A program made the position numbers and the translations under genes. 64,000 nucleotides of DNA from Eleusine coracana subsp. coracana (lineage: Eukaryota > Streptophyta > Magnoliopsida > Poales > Poaceae). Numbering within the stretch: position 1 is the first letter of the stretch; each line of letters opens with the position of its first letter. Positions 35,628-46,060 of this stretch are shown here, piece after piece. The DNA lies in NCBI GenBank assembly GCA_032690845.1, contig CM064431.1, positions 27,100,300-27,164,299 on the forward strand. The letters are read 5' to 3'. Below the pieces are notes generated by a model. The model saw only the letters and a program-made list of their open reading frames with translations, searched no databases and had not been told where the DNA came from.

Positions 35628-36729
35628 ACTGCCATAGCCCGTACGTGTCGCGTAAGGACCGTTGTGACTCCGTGAGCAAGTATTGAATAGTATCAAGTTC
35701 ATACCTTCGTATGGGAGTTGGTAAACCTAGTAACTTGAGCATCGTAGTGCTGGACGGTCACCCCTAACTTTGTGCAAAGTGTCGGTCATGGTGGTTGCAC
35801 CGGTTTGTGAAGAGTTGGAGGGTGTATGGTTTAAGCCTTGGACCCGATGATGAACAGTGGTCACAAGGGGGACATACACTTGGAGTGAGGGCCCGGATCG
35901 ACTCTATGGTAATCTTGTGAAAGGTGGCCATACATGTTCTTAAATGATGTGTATGTCGTGTACTTGGGTTTTCTCCTGCAGGATGTAAATCGATATATAT
36001 ATCGCCGTCCCTCGCGATTAAGAGTACCACTTGTCTCGAGCAGATTGCATCGTAGTAAGAACTAAAGAGTACCCCTCATGAAATTTATGTTCATGTCATA
36101 TCCCTATTAATATGGCTAAAGATGAAATTAGAACTTAGGTAAGTGCTGTTTTGGCAACTTAATTTCAGCAAGCCCGGTCAGCCTTTTGCATGTAGGCGTC
36201 GGTCCTAGATGACCAGGTTGACGGGTAAGTCTTGCGGAGTATGTTAGATACTTAGGGTTTGTTGTTTAAAAATTTTATTGCAGGCATGTCTTCCTCTAAC
36301 TTCTATCTGAGCCGTGAAAGGGAAGGGTGCGTCAAGGAACCAAGTAGCAAATGAACCTTTGAGTGGGTTCCTTGCTCACCGACTCATGGACCTGAGGAGT
36401 GAACCATCACTAGGGTTGTTATGGTTTACTTAGATCGTATATACCGTCGTGTTTAATTATCGCTTCCGCTACGTGATGTAATAAACTCTGAACTAAGAAC
36501 ATATGTATTGTAATTTCCGTTTGGACGTAGGTATGTAAATCTGAAATTCCAAACTCGGCTTGTATTAATAACCAAACTTAGTTTGTAATAATAAATACCA
36601 TACTCTTATATAAATTTGTAAGTGATGAATGTGTTTGTGGATGTACTGTGTATGTCGGCTTCGTCCGACATCGTCCAAAATTGATCTTGGATCAGTCATT
36701 CCCCTCGATTCGAGGTGCGGGATGCCACA

Positions 36730-37883
36730 GGACTGTCCGATCGCCTCGACCATTAGGAGTGCACTCGAGCGGGGGCCTTCGGCTTGCATCCCATCCTTGA
36801 TGTGATGAGGTTTTAGTGTTTTTTCCCTCACCATGGGCGCGTGAGCGCACCCGGTGGTTGTAGCCACCGAGCTAAAGGGTGAGTGTTTGACTTGCCCTTT
36901 GGTTGAGTTGCATATGGTCAGGTCTGTGACCCCGTTGTGTGTCTCTGGTTGCGATTCTTACCCTTGAGCCCCCGCGCGCTGCAGAGGGTCCGTCAGAGGG
37001 ATTGTTTTTTTTTCTCGTTTCCCCTCACTCATCCCGTTCATAGGACGGAGGGGTTGAGTTGTGTCGTGTTTTAGCCTTGGGGCCAAACCATGGTGCTTGG
37101 TGAGTTAGTAACGGGCCTGTCCGTCAGAGGGGGTCCGATGGATCAACTAGTGGTCAACTCCATAAATCCTCGGCTTCTGACCGAAAAGGTTCTAGGGACC
37201 GTTCAATCGGTCCTGAGGGTTTGTTGCCTTTTTCTGATAAAATACCAGTGAGTCATATTAAGCTAGGACTTGAACATGGTTTGTGATGACCTCGGCGACT
37301 CCGTGCCAAGGTACTCGTTGCTAGTGGGCCTAACACTTTACACCCCTCACTCGGTTTCTGCTCGGAGCAGTTGTCGAACTCGACGCTAGGCCAGCCGTTG
37401 AATTTCGAGCCATTAATGGACCATTGGGGTGTGTTTCAACCCGTATCCCAGCTCACCTACGCAAGTCGTTGCAAGTCGGGAGGCAGGGGGGCTTCATTCC
37501 ATTGTCCTCCTTGCACCTTTCGAGGCAAAATGGTCAGAGAAAATTATGGGGGCGTGGGGATTTTATTGGGATCCAATCCGTTTCCTCCATGTTTCGAGAA
37601 GGGAAGTTGAAAGGGTTACATTGGGTGTGCATCTAGCGGGCCCGTCGCATCGTGGAGTCATTTTGCTACGCTTCACGCACAAATTGTGGTGGGCTGTGCG
37701 TCGTGGAGCCATTTCCCCCGTGCCCCGCGGTGAGGAATTAAGAGGTTTACCTTAGGCAGGTCGGGGGGTGGGGGTGGGGCTTATGAAAGTCGCGTCAATC
37801 ATGGTGCGGTCCGGGCCACGTGGTGGTCGCCTATTTAACGTGGCTCGCCGACGACAAGTTTTCTTCCTTTCACATTTGACTTC

Positions 37884-37933
<50 letters not shown>

Positions 37934-38076
37934 CGCAAAAAAGTGCCCAAAGACGACCTTGCTAGTTTTGCCGACGCTGTTGTTACCTTCCTCCTTTCGA
38001 TTTCCCTCACCACGGAACCGTGCTTCCGACCCTTCGAGTCGCGACCATGTCTACCTAGAGTTATTCCCACACACAC
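36730..38076. other. Unassigned GC-rich DNA with a 47-bp poly-C run
   Basis: Follows directly after the gypsy 3' LTR. Sequence style (short GC-rich stretches, no ORF with a domain) suggests an old LTR fragment, but no boundaries were found. 37886-37932 is 47 consecutive C residues. ORFs of 60-108 codons here overlap and show no recognisable family. Confidence 0.4.
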
Positions 38077-38646
38077 ACCGAAAGCAATAGGGTGTGCAGG
38101 TTCCAAACGGGCCAGGGCACTGTGAGTCTCCCAATTCCGGTATAACTGAAATTAATTCCGGTTAAACCAAAATCCATGGGCATGCTATGAAATCCATGAA
38201 TTGCTTGCCCGGGAGGGATCCCATCAAGGCAAGCATGCATTGGATTGTCCTAGAATCGGCAGGCTATCTAGGACATCTTCAAACGCCATCAAGACGTAGA
38301 AGAACAACAAAAGAGATTGGAAAAGTAGGGTAAAGGGATAAAAAAAGGATAAAAAGATAAATGATTGATTGGAGTTGAATGCCCTCAATAGGCTGCAACC
38401 CTTTATATTTATCAGGTGAGTGGACTTGCCTTGCAAGAAATCAAGATTACTTGTAAATTCCAAGTCAAAATATGAATTTAATATTGGACTCTACCAAATT
38501 CGATATAGCCGGAATTATTTTCGTTATAACCGGAATTCAGATTTCTAGAATCTTCTAAATTCCATAACTTTTGCATCCAAAGTCCAAATCAGTCAAATTA
38601 TATATGCATCTTGACTATTTCGACGAGTTCTATCCATTGGTCATGT
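38077..38646 (-). repeat. Left direct repeat flanking an antisense retroelement
   Basis: Collinear with 40492-41044 from ACACCGAAAGCA to TCTATCCATTG, with perhaps 80-85% identity by eye. The position either side of an antisense gag-like ORF suggests LTRs. Clear TG/CA ends were not found; on the minus strand the repeats start TGACCAATGG and TGATCAATGG. Confidence 0.65.
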
Positions 38647-39014
38647 CAAAATTGTTCTTAGAGACCTTACCACACTCGGTATAACCAGTTTACCAACTCA
38701 CTAGACTCTGATCAATTTTGGTTCTCTTGCATGCCAAAAAAACATTAGTCTTGAACAATATTATCTAAGAACAAGATACATTGGTGTGTAACCGATATAT
38801 GTACCTTGTAACTTAGTAATATAGCCAAAAGTCTAGCAAGTAATAACAATACTTCATTATACATTAATTATATATTGCAGCTCTGAGAATTAAAGTTCAG
38901 TCAATAGTTGAAATCTCCATACGGTTCTAACGGCCGATCTTGCACATTATCCTTTGGTGTTGCCCAATATGAATATTGATTATAATAACAAGGCAACCAA
39001 GGATAATATGAGAA

Positions 39015-40466
39015 TCATGGATTATGGTTTACTAAGTATGTAGTCCATGGTATATGCATTGATGAATTATATGACAAAGACGAATTAAATGATTGCAAAT
39101 TATTTTGATGTACCTTTGGTTTCACCGGTGAACTCGTCCTTTGACCCTTTGTCTTCTCATCGAGTTTATTGCTTCTTTGTCTTTTCTCGACTTCATTTGT
39201 GTATTTAGCTAGAAGCCCATCAAGGGTCGGCTTTGTCTTCATCGTCTTCTTCTTCTTCTAGCCACTATCGTGCCCCCCCCCCCCCTGACAGAACATGGAT
39301 TTTTCCAGATTTGCCTTCTAGAACTTGTGTTGGGAAAGCTTGATCCATAATATTACTAGCCGGAATTTGAGAATTTAGCTTTTTTCCATCAGGTTTCAAG
39401 TCCGCCTTCTTCTCTAATTTCTATCCTTCTTTACACGCCAAACTTGTTTAATCACCCATGGTTTAACTTTATCCTTAGACCGATTCTTTGAATCAAAACG
39501 ATCAATATGATGAGGTGATGACCTATTCGGTGATAATCCTCCATAAGGGACTGAACATGGATAAGAACACATTGGAGGAGGTCGCATGCATGTGTACCAT
39601 GGTGGATAACAATGAGGCATGCTAGGATAGGATCCCCATGGTGCAGGCATGGATAACTCATATAATGGAATCGACATTGATGTATGCGACTTATTTCGCT
39701 GCCGATCTCGATATTGTCTTGAAGGTGTCTTTGTTTGTACGTGACTAGCATCTTTGAATTTTATTGGTTTATGGGGCTTAGCCTTAAACTCCTTGGGTTT
39801 CGGCATTTGGATCTGATGTTTGTCACGACCTGTAGCTGTATTGACCTTTCAGACACCAACCATAGGGGCTTTGGGTTTTAACATCATTGATTTAATACTT
39901 TTTCCAATCTTTCTGGAAAGACTGGTTATATGGAACTATTTCCGGTTAAACCGGTTTTATGTTGAGCCTGACTATTTTGCACAGGATCAACATATTTGTT
40001 TGTGCACTGCCCTCCCCCCTCCCACCCCTCCGAGTGTAGAAGTAGCTGATTTGGCTTCTATATTTTTTGTGGATTCGGTTTGAGATAGCAAAATTTGATC
40101 TTCTTGTACTTGGGCACTAATATGAGTAGTTGGCCCATTATTACAAGGACTAGAAGATAAATTTATATCAGTATTATTATTAGTCAGCTTGATAATAGTC
40201 GATTTAGGATCTAAATTTTTCTCCATATCTAAATTCAAATCAATCAGAAGAACAAGAATCCTTGATAGAGTAGCAGACAGTGTACCTGATTCTTACATCT
40301 AGTTTAAGATGTCAATATGGGATGACCCCTCAAACTCGTCCACATTAAAAACTCGGTGCTTAATTACCTGATTGTACCATGATGTAAGCAATCTTTCGAG
40401 AGCCTTGCATTTCTCATGCTTGTATTCCTCGTAAAGCCCTTCAAGTAATTCTTCAAGTGATGCCAT
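39015..40466 (-). pseudogene. Degenerate gag-like retroelement ORF
   Basis: A single minus-strand frame starting MASLEELLEGLYEEYKHEK at 40466. It is broken by stops near 40300, 39987, 39890 and 39414-39250, but remains in phase to 39015 (408 codons from the start to the block at 39242). Recognisable segments are an acidic helical N-terminus, a basic stretch (KPKEFKAKPHKPIKFKD), a Pro/Tyr/Met-rich region (PWGSYPSMPHCYPPW) and VKQVWRVKKD-like sequence. The style is that of grass retrotransposon proteins, but no protease or RT is present, so it is probably non-autonomous. Family assignment is uncertain. Confidence 0.55.
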
Positions 40467-40491
40467 ACTACTAGGGTTTAGCTTCGCCTAA

Positions 40492-41044
40492 CACCGAAAG
40501 CACTAGAGTGTGTGGGTCATAAATGGACAAGGGCACCATGAGTCTGCCAATTCTGGGTAGACCAAAATTCACGGGTATGCTACGAAAACCAAGAATTACT
40601 TGCCATGGAGGGATCTCATCGGGGCAAGCACGCCTTGGATTGTCCTATAATTGATATGCCATCTAAGATGTCTTCAAACGCTGTCGAGAGAAAGACGAAC
40701 AACAAGAGATTGGAAAAGTAGGTTCACAAGATAAAAAAAAGGATAAAAAGGTAAAAGATAAATGATCGATTGGAGTTGGATGCCCTCAATCGGCCGCAAC
40801 CCTTTATATTATAGGGTGTGAGGACTTACCCTGCAGAAATCAAGTTTCCTTGCAAATTTTGAGTCAAAATACAAATTTAAGTTCGGACTCTACCTAATTT
40901 GTTATAACATGAATTATTTTTGGTATAACCAGAAATCATATTTTTAGAATATTCTAAATTACATAATTTTTGCATCTAAAATCCAAATCAGGCAAATTAT
41001 ATATGCATCTTAACTATTTCGACGAGCTCTATCCATTGATCATG
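40492..41044 (-). repeat. Right direct repeat flanking an antisense retroelement
   Basis: Partner of 38077-38646. If these are LTRs, this is the upstream one for the minus-strand ORF, which begins only 26 bp away. Confidence 0.65.
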
Positions 41045-41403
41045 CAGCTGAAGACACAACATGACCACCTCCTGTCACACAAAAATAGAAAAACGTATAA
41101 ACAAAATAGATCAGCCAGACAAGGCTCCACAACAACACACGATGAAAGACAACAAGGACGGTTGAGATTAAGTTGTCAACGCAGATGCTCCAGAAGCGAG
41201 GCTTTCACAAATCTTTGATGAGTTTAGATAAGAGGAAGAAACATATGAAGGAACAAGCGACGAACTAGGCTACTGTACAAAGGTATCGTCAATATTAACC
41301 AAAACATACTAGATCAAGTTAGAATTTGGGCAGGCACGATATTTTTCTGGGTCACAACCCTTTACTGTAGCATCTGAGCATTGAAATTTCAGGAATACTC
41401 ACC
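41045..41403. other. Unassigned DNA
   Basis: No ORF with a domain and no repeat recognised. Confidence 0.3.
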
Positions 41404-41406
41404 TAA

Positions 41407-41736
41407 GGGTTCCTTTGGATTGCAGGATACTTGTAGGACAAATGGAGGATCCAATTCCTATAGGAAACTATCCTATTCATGCCTTTGGAATGGTGGAATG
41501 GAGCAAAGGAAAAATAAAGGATAGTTTCCTATGGTGCTGATTTCATAGGACGAATGGAGGAAAGGGAACACTGGGTCAGACCTCTTTTTTCTTTTCCGTC
41601 ATGTAGGATCGAGGTAAATTGATGCTTACCTGACCATAATGAACAGGTTGAGCACTAGCACTAGTTGCTTATCCAAACTCAGTTACATTTTTACTGTAAG
41701 CATTTCCTATAGTTTTCCTATGATCCATCCAAAGGG
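41407..41736. mobile_element. Tourist-like (PIF/Harbinger) MITE
   Basis: 330 bp flanked by TAA (41404-41406 and 41737-41739), the trinucleotide target typical of PIF/Harbinger. The left end GGGTTCCTTTGGATTGCAGG and the right end complement CCCTTTGGATGGATC are imperfect inverted repeats. The interior is full of TCCTATAGGAAA-type words seen in this MITE family. No ORF. Confidence 0.7.
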
Positions 41737-41822
41737 TAAACCGTATAAGTTTTCCAATCCTCTGTTTTGCATATGTGCTTGTTGGGCTTTCCTATTGTAC
41801 TGGATACACCAACTTTTCAGTG

Positions 41823-41895
41823 AGGGCTCCTTTGGAACGTAGGATTGGAAAATGTAGGAATAGGAAAAACAAAGAATATGATAGAAAAACACAGA
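41823..41895. mobile_element. Fragment of a second Tourist-like MITE
   Basis: GAGGGCTCCTTTGGAACGTAGG and following TAGGAATAGGAAAAA-like words match the terminal sequence of the MITE family. No partner terminus or target duplication was found, so it is a fragment. Confidence 0.45.
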
Positions 41896-42089
41896 TCTGT
41901 CAGTATCAACACTTTGTAGTGAAAATTTCAAAACCCAGATTGTTCACATTGCTTTTAACGTTGGTGTAAAATTTTCAGAACCCAAATCTTTCATGGCATG
42001 ACATCATTAATTTCTGTAGAGAAATGACATATGGTCATATGGATGACTACACCGTTCATTATTCAGGATATGCTCTGATACTTTATGGT

Positions 42090-45041
42090 TCATGATTCAG
42101 AGTATGCTCTGATGCTTGACGGTGACATGGCCGGCCCGAGCTTGCCACCGTGGAGAAACCCTGTGTACCACCTTGCCGAGTGGCGGGCGTACCTCGTCCT
42201 CTCCTTGGAGCTGAAGTCAACACCGTAGAGGCCAAAGCGGAACCTGTAAGCGAACAGGACCTCGAAGACGTCCATGAAAGACCACACGAAGTATCCGTGC
42301 ACGTCTGATCCGTTGCTGTCATCAGAGAGGCAGTTAAGACGGCTGCCATGATCATTTACTTCAAAAAATTCATGTCGTCTCAGTTGGTAATTAACTTTTG
42401 TACTACCTGATAGAGAGAAGCATCGCCTCGATGTAAACCTGCAGGTAATGCGACCTGAACTCGTCGTTGGTCACCACCATGCCTGACGGATCTGTCTCGT
42501 GACCAGCTCCTGAGTTAGGAGAAGATGAAGCCTGTTAGTGTTACTCAATCCTTCCACAGAAACAATTACCCGAAATGATCAGGACACCACAGATATTTTG
42601 TTCGGTAGTAGCTCACCATTCTCATAGATCACAACAGAAGGATTATGGTATTTGAGTTTCAGATAATCCAGCATTTTCTGCAAAGCCCATGGCGCCTCGC
42701 TATTCTGGATACCGAACCTGAGCTGTTTGATTTCCGCAGTTACACAGATGTTGTCAGCTCATCTTTCTGCAAAAACAAATTGCATTTCTGATAGACAGTG
42801 AACACGTATATCACTTGACGCACCTGGTTCCTTGAGATCTGGAATGGAACTGCACAATTATTTAGAAACGAAAACGTAAGGTTAACATGCTTAGTTTCCT
42901 GAAAGATTCATAAAATCTATTTCTTTCCTATAACTTCTTTATCATGGATGCAGAACAGGGTTCACTGTTCTTACGGGTGACTAATTTGGCGGCCGTATCT
43001 GCGGAGTAATCTCTCAGCGTTTGATTTAGCTGACTCATATCTGCCTCAACATAAAGTACACCGTAGTGGTTTATCCCCACGAAATCGAACGACCCACGAA
43101 CTCTCACGGACTCCTTATTTGTCAATATCGGCAGCCTGGATCCAGCGTTCCTTCTCATCACTGGCGGATAGTCTCCATACACCAAAGGATGCATGAACCT
43201 ACCAGATCAAAGGTTCAAGTTCAGACATAAACTGATGTACCAAATCGATGATCGGTTGAACAATATGTTTAGAAGACTGTAGATCAGGATTGTCAACCAT
43301 CCAACTGAGAAATCGTTCATCCTTCCAGCAGCTGCAATGTCCTTTGGTTTCCGAGTCGATGGCTCGAACCAGTAGGCCAGCAAAGCTAGCCCGATCTGCC
43401 CTCCTTGCACGGCCTGGACCAAACGTACGAGATTCACACTAGTCATCACATTCACATACATCTTTCAGCTACAACTATAAGTGACCACAGTGGATAGAAT
43501 CACGTATTGATCAACTTTAGTTAACCTGGTACTTGTCTCTGTAGAGGGAGACGGCAGAGGCATGCGCGAGGAGGAGGTGGTGACCGACAATGTATGGCTC
43601 CGTGGTGGAGTTCCCACCGGCACAGGCATCACCAAATGGGGAGGAGCACCGTCGAGGTGGGAGGAAGCCGAGATCGAAGCCATCGAGCGGCTCTATATTA
43701 GGCTCGTTGAGCGTGGTCCAGCGCTTCACCCTGTCGCCGAAGTTCCGGAAGCACACATCGGCGTATGCAGTGAAGTCATCTCTGCATTTGTTCATCACAA
43801 TCAGCAACATCTCACCTTATCTGCTTTAATTTTATAGGAGAGACGACAGGGAGATGAATTGCTGTAATTTACCAAAAAATCAAGATCATTACATGAATCT
43901 GGGACTAAGTAGGCCGTTGTACTCGTCCTGAAGCGCTTGGGGAAGATCGAAATGGTAAATCGTTACGTGAGGCTGTATCCCTGCAACCGGCAGCTCATCA
44001 GTCATCCCAACATGTGGAGACCGGTGAAATTTCCAGTGAAACAGTCTAGCAGTAACTTACAATATGTTTTCGCAAAAACCTAATGATATAGAAAATTGAA
44101 ATGGTTTAAGACATTACTTGCCATAGCTCAGCAGTTCATCAATTAGATTGTTGTAGTACTCCAGCCCCTTTGGGTTCACAGCTCCCCGCCCATCTACATC
44201 AGAAATACATACAACTCAAGCCATATCTGTACAGTCAGCTACCGAACTTTTATAGTCCTTTTTAGAACTCGACACACCTGGAATAACGCGAGGCCAGGAA
44301 ATGGAGAATCTGTAAGCATCCAATCCCATCTCATGCATCAGCTTTACATCCTCCTGTCATAATTTAGCCTCCAAAATAAGTCTGGCGGAGAATCAGACCT
44401 TGGTCTCGAAACCAATGCAAAATTCCGGCATCACGACCGGGTGGAACTGTCAGAGTTTAAATGAGAAGCAAACATGCCTTGTACTTGTGATACTGATCGG
44501 CAGTGACATCTGCGGTGGCATGATCTGGAGCATAGCCTACGATCGAGAGCAATAAATAAACGATAGTTATTAGAGTCGGATGATACTTGGCCTCGAGAGC
44601 TCCAACATGGGAAGGTAAATCTCGACGCGCGTCGATGGGAGAGGCTGACTCACCGTCATGCGCGTACGTGTCCCAGATGCTCGGCTTCTTCCCGTCCTCG
44701 TTCCACGCGCCCTCCACCTGTGCAACGTTTTGGAAGCAATGATGATCGTATTGACAGGACAGGAGCAACATCTTAGCATACGGTTCCAAATCTGGAGATG
44801 AAGAGGAGACGGTACGAATAGCAGCATAAGGGTGTTTCAAAACATCAACTGTCAGGAACCGTAAGGCGACCATACGGTGCAGATCAGCGGAACGCACCTG
44901 GTACGCCGACGTCCCGGCGCCGAAGACAAACCCCTCCGGGAAATCGTGCCGTGTGATCGCCGCCACCGACCTGACGGACGCGACGGCCAGAGCGAGGCCG
45001 AGCGCGCACACAAGCCGCGAGCCGCCGCCGCTGCGCTCCAT
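42090..45041 (-). CDS. GH1 beta-glucosidase, 13 exons, 519 residues
   Basis: A secreted family-1 glycosidase that would hydrolyse beta-glucosides. Exons in transcript order: 45041-44898, 44717-44654, 44536-44478, 44353-44278, 44193-44122, 43980-43893, 43781-43526, 43413-43298, 43198-42975, 42849-42824, 42722-42617, 42509-42407, 42315-42090. They sum to 1560 nt in one open frame. Residues 1-28 look like a signal peptide. GH1 landmarks: FVFGAGTSAYQVEGAW, acid/base Glu194 in TLNEP, nucleophile Glu409 in IYENG, and GYFVWSFMDVFE near the C-terminus. Length is normal for the family. Introns 3 and 5 need GC donors (GCATGT, GCAAGT); the others are GT-AG. Exon 10 is only 26 nt. The start is the only Met before the signal peptide. 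Upstream lie an (AGAAC)6 repeat and a weak TATA-like TTTTTTATC about 90 bp from the ATG. It resembles grass beta-glucosidase 22-type proteins; the exact paralogue and substrate are not determined. This is the only intact host gene in the window. Confidence 0.93.
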
Positions 45042-45204
45042 CGTCGCCGTCCTCTCTGCCGCCGCTCGTGCTGCGCAACTCCTGCAATGCAGAGTAGCGG
45101 GTGCGGGGCTCTGTCAAATGGAGAACGGTGAGATAAAAAAGCGCGGCGCGCCGCTTCCCGATTCGTCCACCCCACCGCTCTGTTTCTTTCCTTTTTCCGG
45201 TGGT

Positions 45205-45234
45205 AGAACAGAACAGAACAGAACAGAACAGAAC
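45205..45234. repeat. (AGAAC)6 microsatellite in the GH1 promoter
   Basis: Six uninterrupted AGAAC units (GTTCT on the gene strand), 164-193 bp upstream of the ATG, followed by diverged units to about 45250. It may be polymorphic between accessions. Confidence 0.95.
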
Positions 45235-45249
45235 AAACCAGAGCAGAAC

Positions 45250-46060
45250 AGATACCCAATGGCGCAACGCGTGGCAGAGAAAAACACCCCGCTGGCCGAC
45301 ACGTCGCGTTTATCTCCTACTTCAGCACGTCTTATTTGGTTGATCGCCTCATTATCGCCCACGCGTTGCGTTAGCTAGCACGCGCTAAGCTTAATTAACG
45401 GCACGTGACAAGATAGATACTGTAGTAAGTCCAATATCTAATTCCATATCCCCTGCTTCTATTATCCATCGATCCACTTCAACTTTCAAATTATCGACAC
45501 TTAGTTCATGAACACGTGTCATGAACGGACAAGTGGGGGGGGGGGGGGGCAAGATGCACCTATTTTAAAATTTCCAATATGTATCTCTATATATTCACTT
45601 ATACGTTTACACATTTACAGAAAATCAAGGGTCCAGCCCAACGTGTGGGGAGAGAGAAACCCCTGATGGGACCGACACGTGGCTTGCCTCCTGCTTCGAC
45701 ATGTCATTCTTTTTATTTTTAGGCCCTTCGATGGATGTCGATACAGGTGTAGCAACTATTTATATGCGTAGGTACACAATCACTCACATCAATTGCACAC
45801 CAACATACACATACATTTCTAGACTCAGATCTATAGGTAGAGCTAAATTCGGGTTCTTTGAGAGATCAACAGAATTCAATAGGATCCAATACGCATCAAG
45901 GATGTCGTGCTCTTTTTGTGGCTTCACGCGTGCGAGGCTTCTAAGCATTCAATATCAGACATATTTTTATAAGAAATCCCCACTGAGAAACATGTGATAC
46001 AACCGCCTCACAACAGAGACACCCTCATCGCCAGAATCCTTCATGGATGGACACGCGTTC
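45250..46060. other. Upstream region of the GH1 gene
   Basis: No ORF with a domain. It holds a 15-G run (45535-45549) and AT-rich DNA up to the antisense LTR boundary at 46061. Any promoter elements beyond the core would lie here; none can be named with confidence. Confidence 0.35.

Larger units (their letters stand above)
24052..36729 (+). mobile_element. Ty3/gypsy retrotransposon, chromovirus-like, 5' LTR truncated
   Basis: Order: 5' LTR remnant, PBS, leader, coiled-coil ORF, gag, protease, RT, RNase H, integrase with C-terminal chromodomain-like tail, PPT, 3' LTR. Domain order and motifs place it in gypsy, and the tail reading VQWSNHSKDEAT before the PPT points to a chromovirus of the Tekay/Del kind. 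Only the last 658 bp of the 5' LTR remain, so no target duplication can be read. gag and pol contain several stops and frameshifts, so the copy is dead. Confidence 0.9.
31380..36729 (+). repeat. 3' LTR of the gypsy element, interrupted
   Basis: Starts TGTGACACCCC and ends GATGCCACA. Total 5350 bp, of which 34170-35627 plus one target copy are a later insertion, leaving about 3.9 kb of LTR. A GC-rich section at 31830-32690 has overlapping ORFs without domain content, as in the LARD LTRs. No TG/CA-delimited second insertion was found. Confidence 0.88.

Noticed and set aside
37371..37755. ORFs of 70-108 codons before the poly-C run
   Set aside because: Three overlapping frames, no domain, and absence of any supporting signal.
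42723..42849. Alternative splice acceptor for GH1 exon 11 at GTTCGG
   Set aside because: It would put a TAG in frame after exon 10; the acceptor ten bases earlier in the transcript sense (AACAG before CTCAGG) keeps the frame.
44898..45259. Alternative ORFs of 127-141 codons overlapping GH1 exon 1 on both strands
   Set aside because: Shadows of the GC-rich first exon; the GH1 exon chain gives one continuous frame with catalytic motifs.
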